Positions 6,067 to 8,872 of a stretch of DNA of 8,872 bases are shown in pieces. The DNA is from Pseudomonadota bacterium (GTDB lineage: Bacteria > Pseudomonadota > Alphaproteobacteria > Rhodospirillales > 2-02-FULL-58-16), in contig JADFHR010000134.1 of the NCBI GenBank assembly GCA_022567015.1, positions 1 through 8,872 on the forward strand, given 5' to 3'. Below the pieces are notes generated by a model. That model was not told where the DNA came from, did not search any database, and was given only the letters and a program-made list of their open reading frames with translations. The translations under genes were made by a program, and so were the position numbers. The number at the start of each line of letters is the position of its first letter. Position 1 is the first letter of the stretch.

Positions 6067-6921
6067 ATGCCAAAGCGGTCGCAAGACTCTGAATCTGCCT
6101 ACCAAGTTTCGTCAATGGATGAGTCTATTGTGGATTTCGAAAATCCACCTGTAAGCGAGGTCGTTTGTGGGGTTGGGTTTACAAAACCCGATAATTTTAC
6201 CAGTCCTTACATGGGACTGTTTTGGAGCACCGTGCGTGATGAGTTCCCAGTAGCCGAGGTTAAGCCCCCGCTTCCGCCTCCAGGCTCTGAATTCAACTTT
6301 ATACTGTCAGATACGCCACCACCCCCGCGCTATTTTCTGCGAACCAGAGAAGGGGATGAGTTATTACAGTTGCAGGAAAACCGATTTCTTTACAACTGGC
6401 TCCAGACCCAAAGAAACCCCAAGTATCCCCGGTATAAAAATGTTATCAAGCGTTTCCATAAACTTCGGAAACAGTTTGAGATGTTTCTCCAAGATCATGA
6501 TTTACAACAAATGGCGGTCCGAGAATTACGCCTCACATATGTTAACCACATAATGGAAGGCGAAGGTTGGAACAATTTAGCTGATGTTGGGAAAATCTTT
6601 CCGAATTTTCAATTAAAACAGCGAGGACGCCGTTATCTGAGAGGTCCGACTGGCTGGAATTTTAAGACGTGGTTCCCGGTGAAAGACCGGAACTCGCGCC
6701 TCCAGGTTACGATCCGAAACGGCATAAAAAAGATTGCTGAGGACCCTGAACAGAGACTGTACGTCTTGGATCTCACAGTTATCGGCGATGTCGTGGACCC
6801 GTCTCAAGGTGAGTTGCAGCGCTGGTTCGACATGGCACGTGAAGCCATTGACCTTAGCTTTCTCGATCTGACTAGCAGTAAAATACAAAACGAAATTTGG
6901 AAGGTTCAAGAACATGCTTGA
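6067..6921 (+). CDS. TIGR04255-like family protein (sporadically distributed family)
   Basis: A 284-aa protein without signal peptide or membrane segment. Seen: near the N-terminus FENPPVSEVVCGVGF (residues 24-38), then YMGLFW, a proline-rich PPLPPPGSEF segment, LRTREGDELLQLQENRFLYNW, YPRYKNVIKRFHKL, and ELRLTYVNHI. This resembles the pattern I associate with TIGR04255, a family described as sporadically distributed and of unknown function (N-terminal NPPVxEV, then LQxxRFxxNW, YPxY, and LxYxNxI). The start is ATG 6067, with AAAGGA (6053-6058) eight bases upstream; Met17 is an alternative. It is the first gene of the AT-richer cassette and overlaps the next by 8 bp, so the two are likely translationally coupled. 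The family is assigned from memory of motifs; the function is unknown. Confidence 0.7.
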   Translation: MPKRSQDSESAYQVSSMDESIVDFENPPVSEVVCGVGFTKPDNFTSPYMGLFWSTVRDEFPVAEVKPPLPPPGSEFNFILSDTPPPPRYFLRTREGDELLQLQENRFLYNWLQTQRNPKYPRYKNVIKRFHKLRKQFEMFLQDHDLQQMAVRELRLTYVNHIMEGEGWNNLADVGKIFPNFQLKQRGRRYLRGPTGWNFKTWFPVKDRNSRLQVTIRNGIKKIAEDPEQRLYVLDLTVIGDVVDPSQGELQRWFDMAREAIDLSFLDLTSSKIQNEIWKVQEHA

Positions 6922-7633
6922 CCTTGGCCACGACGCTTTCACAGCACAGGCGTTTACAGAACATATGCCTGGGAGTTTACCCGTAGACCGTGCACCAAGT
7001 GCTGTTTGTGCGTTGGACGAAAATCAGCTTATCGACACCGATAGTGTGAAGCGCTTGGTGCAGGTATCAGTACAGCTCGATTATGCGACCACTTTTTTCC
7101 CAACTGGCGGCAGTGAACTACTGGTTACTGGTGAGATGACCTTGGCGGGGTCCGCAGAACCGCCGCAATACCAGACACTTATAGACAACAAAATGATACT
7201 TTCACTATTGGCAGACCGTTTTCAGTCAACACTTTCTCGCTTTCGCGGACAACTTCAACCCGAGACATTTGTCGCGGTTGAACGGCGTCTTCCAGTTTTT
7301 CTTGATTCAGAGGAATTCGAGAGTGGGGAAGCGTTCCCCAATGTGGGTTCGTTTATGTTATTGCTTCGCTTCTTAGTGGAGCACCCCGAGTTTCAGGTGC
7401 CCCGAGTATCCCTCTCGCGCAGAGGCTATTTCGTGATTTCGTGGCGGGCCGCACGAGACAAGTTGGTAACCTTGGAAATCCAGTCCGACGGGATGATCCG
7501 TTGGCTTGTTTTCGCTCCACCTTTGCCAGGAAAAATCTTAAAGGAGCGTGCTTCTGGCGACAGCTCAAGCAACAGCGTTTTGGGGCATATTGCTTCTTTC
7601 GGAGCGCTTGAGTGGATGAAACGTGCCGAATAA
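6914..7633 (+). CDS. Uncharacterised protein, second gene of the inserted cassette
   Basis: A 239-aa protein that I do not recognise. Its ATG lies inside the end of the preceding gene (8-bp overlap) with GGAAGG at 6899-6904 as ribosome site, so it is surely co-translated with the TIGR04255-like gene. It appears soluble and mixed alpha/beta. A variable N-terminal part is followed by a hydrophobic segment FMLLLRFLVEH, then beta-like stretches RVSLSRRGYFVISWRA (from residue 164) and LVTLEIQSDGMIRWLVFAP near the end. No catalytic motif, zinc site or HTH is visible. The pattern of a C-terminal sheet with a final FGALEWM is intact to the stop, so it does not look broken. A partner role for the TIGR04255-like protein is inferred from the overlap only. 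Confidence 0.85.
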   Translation: MLDLGHDAFTAQAFTEHMPGSLPVDRAPSAVCALDENQLIDTDSVKRLVQVSVQLDYATTFFPTGGSELLVTGEMTLAGSAEPPQYQTLIDNKMILSLLADRFQSTLSRFRGQLQPETFVAVERRLPVFLDSEEFESGEAFPNVGSFMLLLRFLVEHPEFQVPRVSLSRRGYFVISWRAARDKLVTLEIQSDGMIRWLVFAPPLPGKILKERASGDSSSNSVLGHIASFGALEWMKRAE

Positions 7634-8063
7634 TCCAATCCAAAACGCCCATCATATAGCTCGCCATTGCTCAAGGAGAGATTTTGTCTCCGACCAAATG
7701 ACAGAGTTAGATGCTCGCGCATTTACGCCAGTTGCTGACGACCCCAATATTTCCGTGAACTGGCTTGAGTTTTATGAGGGTAATTTTGATGATCGTATTG
7801 ATGCCGTATGTAAAGATATGTCAGCCGAACGAGACGTCAGACGCAACCACATGCTGGCCATCCTTGAGGTCACGGAAATTCGAAATATTGGAGCCGATAG
7901 AGAGCAAAATATTGACGTCACTCCTGATCCTCGGCCTGACAACGACTCCCATTCGCTGATACTGGGGATTCCTTTAGACGACGCGATCCTCCACCAAGAG
8001 CTTGCCGACGTAGGCTCTTTGCGTCTTGCCCAAGTAAGGCCGTACAAGAAAAAACGCTTATGA
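7623..8063 (+). CDS. Uncharacterised small protein, third gene of the inserted cassette
   Basis: A 146-aa protein beginning at GTG 7623, which overlaps the stop of the preceding gene by 11 bp; GTGGA (7612-7616) may serve as ribosome site. A later ATG (7698, codon 26) would remove the IARHCSRRD segment (residues 12-20). I take that segment as part of the protein because the frame keeps the cassette's overlap pattern. Seen: ISVNWLEFY (43-51), a motif I associate with small uncharacterised proteins of bacterial accessory regions, and HSLILGIPLDD starting at His110, then ELADV and a basic tail, PYKKKRL. Cys16 with nearby His10, His11 and His15 could bind metal, but this is only suggestive. No known toxin or antitoxin fold is recognisable. 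Its tail overlaps a 15-codon frame at 8060. Confidence 0.78.
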   Translation: MPNNPIQNAHHIARHCSRRDFVSDQMTELDARAFTPVADDPNISVNWLEFYEGNFDDRIDAVCKDMSAERDVRRNHMLAILEVTEIRNIGADREQNIDVTPDPRPDNDSHSLILGIPLDDAILHQELADVGSLRLAQVRPYKKKRL

Positions 8064-8107
8064 GTAAATTTCTTATAGTCCGAATCGACGGTGATTATCA
8101 TGAATAA
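8060..8107 (+). CDS. Possible 15-codon frame or remnant of a fourth cassette gene
   Basis: An ATGA overlap with the third gene's stop (ATG at 8060, TGA at 8061-8063) opens a frame reading MSKFLIVRIDGDYHE before TAA at 8105-8107. The sequence looks like a real N-terminus, and the 4-bp overlap continues the coupling pattern of the cassette. Hence it may be the stub of a gene cut when the islet was trimmed. It could equally be chance. Confidence 0.25.
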   Translation: MSKFLIVRIDGDYHE

Positions 8108-8220
8108 GAGGCTGCCCGGAAACCGAATAACCTCGTGAAATTTCTGGTGGAGCCAAAGAGAACCGCATCGCCGACCTTTTGAATGCCATTTTAATCACCA
8201 CGTTGTAGCCCTTCCTAACC
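8108..8220. other. Junction segment without an identified gene
   Basis: 113 bp between the last cassette frame and the start of ald2 homology. One forward frame reads AKENRIADLLNAILITTL and stops at 8206-8208, which looks protein-like but lacks a start and follows a stop at 8128-8130. It may be a gene scrap left by recombination. No repeat or att-like core is evident within it. Confidence 0.4.
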
Positions 8221-8480
8221 GGCTGTCGGCCGACGCAGTCCTTAAGGCCCTGGAGGGCCGCCGCGCCTGCCTGCTCGCCAACCACGGCATGATCGTGGTG
8301 GGGGCGGCCCTGAAGGCGGCCCTGGCCGTGGCCGTGGAGGTGGAGGCCCTGGCCGAGCAGTACTGGCGCGTCCTGCAGGTGGGCGAGCCCGCCCTGCTCG
8401 ACGACGCGGAGATGGACGTGGTGGTGGAGAAATTCAAGACCTATGGCCAGGACGCCGGCGGACAGGGGGAAACCGGGTAA
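8221..8480 (+). pseudogene. Truncated second copy of the ald2 aldolase 3' end
   Basis: Homology to ald2 begins abruptly at 8221 (CTGTC-GCC-GACGC against CTGTC-GACGC) and runs in the same strand and frame to TAA at 8478-8480. It reads LSADAVLKALEGRR, then LLANHGMIVVGAALKAALAVAVEVEALAEQ and so on, with the last residues changed to GQDAGGQGETG. The segment 8244-8390 matches 5649-5795 at 146 of 147 bases; the following tail is more diverged. The copy keeps the last zinc-ligand His but lacks the phosphate-binding loop, Glu73 and the His92/His94 pair, so it cannot be an active aldolase. It is probably a relic of the event that placed the AT-richer islet here. Confidence 0.9.
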
Positions 8481-8481
8481 C

Positions 8482-8547
8482 GGGCGGCCCTCGCCGGGGC
8501 GGCGGCGGGCGGTGACGGAAAGGTGTCCCGATACCGGAGGGCCGCCC
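8482..8547. terminator. Inverted repeat between convergent genes, possible bidirectional terminator
   Basis: An 11-bp perfect inverted repeat (GGGCGGCCCTC at 8482-8492, GAGGGCCGCCC at 8537-8547) encloses a 44-nt GC-rich loop between the aldolase remnant and the petC stop. The position between convergent frames suits a shared terminator. There is no T-tract and the loop is long, so intrinsic termination is uncertain. Confidence 0.4.
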
Positions 8548-8548
8548 C

Positions 8549-8872
8549 CTAGTGCACGTCGGACCAGACCTTGCGCTTGAGCGCGTAGAGCATGGCCGTA
8601 AGCACGAGGAGGAACAGCATGGTCTTGATCCCCAGGCGCTTGCGCTCCTCCAGCGACGGCTCCGCCGCCCAGGAAAGGAAGGTGACAACGTCCGCGGACA
8701 TCTGTTGCACGGTGGCCTTGGTGCCGTCGGCGTACTCCACCGCGCCGTCCGCCAGCGGCGGCGGCATGGCGATCTGCTGGCCGGAAAAGTATTCGTTGAA
8801 GAACAATCCCTCCATCACCTCGACGCCCGCCGGCGCCTCGTCCCTGTAGCCGGTGAGCACGGCATGCAGGTA
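8549..8872 (-). CDS. petC: Cytochrome c1 of the bc1 complex, C-terminal part (5' end outside window)
   Basis: Minus-strand frame of 107 codons before TAG at 8551-8549, open to the window edge. Seen: YLHAVLTGY, then NEYFSGQQIAMPPPL with the Met of IAMP that in cytochrome c1 is the axial haem ligand, VEYADGTKATVQQMSADVVTFLSWAAEP, RKRLG, and a single C-terminal membrane helix TMLFLLVLTAMLYAL followed by KRKVWSDVH. This is the standard cytochrome c1 tail. The protein carries c-type haem on the periplasmic side and passes electrons from the Rieske protein to cytochrome c. The CxxCH haem-attachment site and signal peptide lie outside the window. It is convergent with the mtnP-mtnA-ald2 operon; petA and petB would be expected further right. 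Confidence 0.93.
   Translation of the reverse strand, partial: YLHAVLTGYRDEAPAGVEVMEGLFFNEYFSGQQIAMPPPLADGAVEYADGTKATVQQMSADVVTFLSWAAEPSLEERKRLGIKTMLFLLVLTAMLYALKRKVWSDVH

Larger units (their letters stand above)
5877..8220 (+). mobile_element. Inserted AT-richer gene islet between two copies of the ald2 3' end
   Basis: Base composition and codon use change right after the ald2 stop: the neighbours are strongly GC-biased at third positions, while this stretch uses A/T-ending codons freely (AAA, TTT, GAT, TTA). GC bias returns at 8221, exactly where homology to ald2 begins. The segment holds three overlapping genes on one strand, a candidate promoter and a short possible fourth frame, with no integrase or transposase. 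The flanking duplication suggests it entered as a unit. The type is given as mobile element for want of a better class; the mechanism is unknown. Confidence 0.6.

Noticed and set aside
5877..8220. Prophage or integrase-type integrative element
   Set aside because: No integrase, transposase, tRNA or short att core is visible in the segment; only composition and the aldolase duplication suggest insertion.

Overview
The window looks like chromosome of a high-GC alphaproteobacterium, most likely of the Rhodospirillales type. This is inferred from the mtnP-mtnA-class II aldolase gene set, which matches the DHAP shunt known from Rhodospirillum rubrum, a bc1-type cytochrome c1, and strong G/C preference at third codon positions. 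No rRNA or tRNA is present to fix the taxon.

Layout: (1) 1-655, minus strand, 3'-truncated PIG-L-type LmbE deacetylase. (2) 893-1561, plus strand, dienelactone-hydrolase family protein. (3) 1562-3230, a repeat-rich patch: a HigBA toxin-antitoxin pair (1954-2535) with its operator sits between two copies of one dispersed repeat with inverted ends (1585-1788 and 2586-2833). It is followed by a 267-bp MITE-like element (2891-3157) that can fold into a two-armed structure just upstream of mtnP. (4) 3231-5876, a tight operon mtnP-mtnA-ald2 that recycles 5'-methylthioadenosine (and probably 5'-deoxyadenosine) to adenine, DHAP and an aldehyde. (5) 5877-8220, an AT-richer inserted islet holding three overlapping genes: a TIGR04255-like protein, an unrecognised 239-aa protein and an unrecognised 146-aa protein. 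A 15-codon stub of a possible fourth frame follows. (6) 8221-8480, a second, truncated copy of the 3' end of ald2. (7) 8549-8872, minus strand, the C-terminal part of cytochrome c1 (petC), cut by the window edge.

The most interesting structure is in (5) and (6). The low-GC three-gene cassette is bracketed by two copies of the ald2 3' end, as if it had entered downstream of, or within, ald2 and duplicated or replaced the gene's terminus. The overlapping, co-directional genes and foreign composition suggest a horizontally acquired functional module. The sequence alone does not show what it does; defence or toxin-antitoxin roles are only hypotheses.
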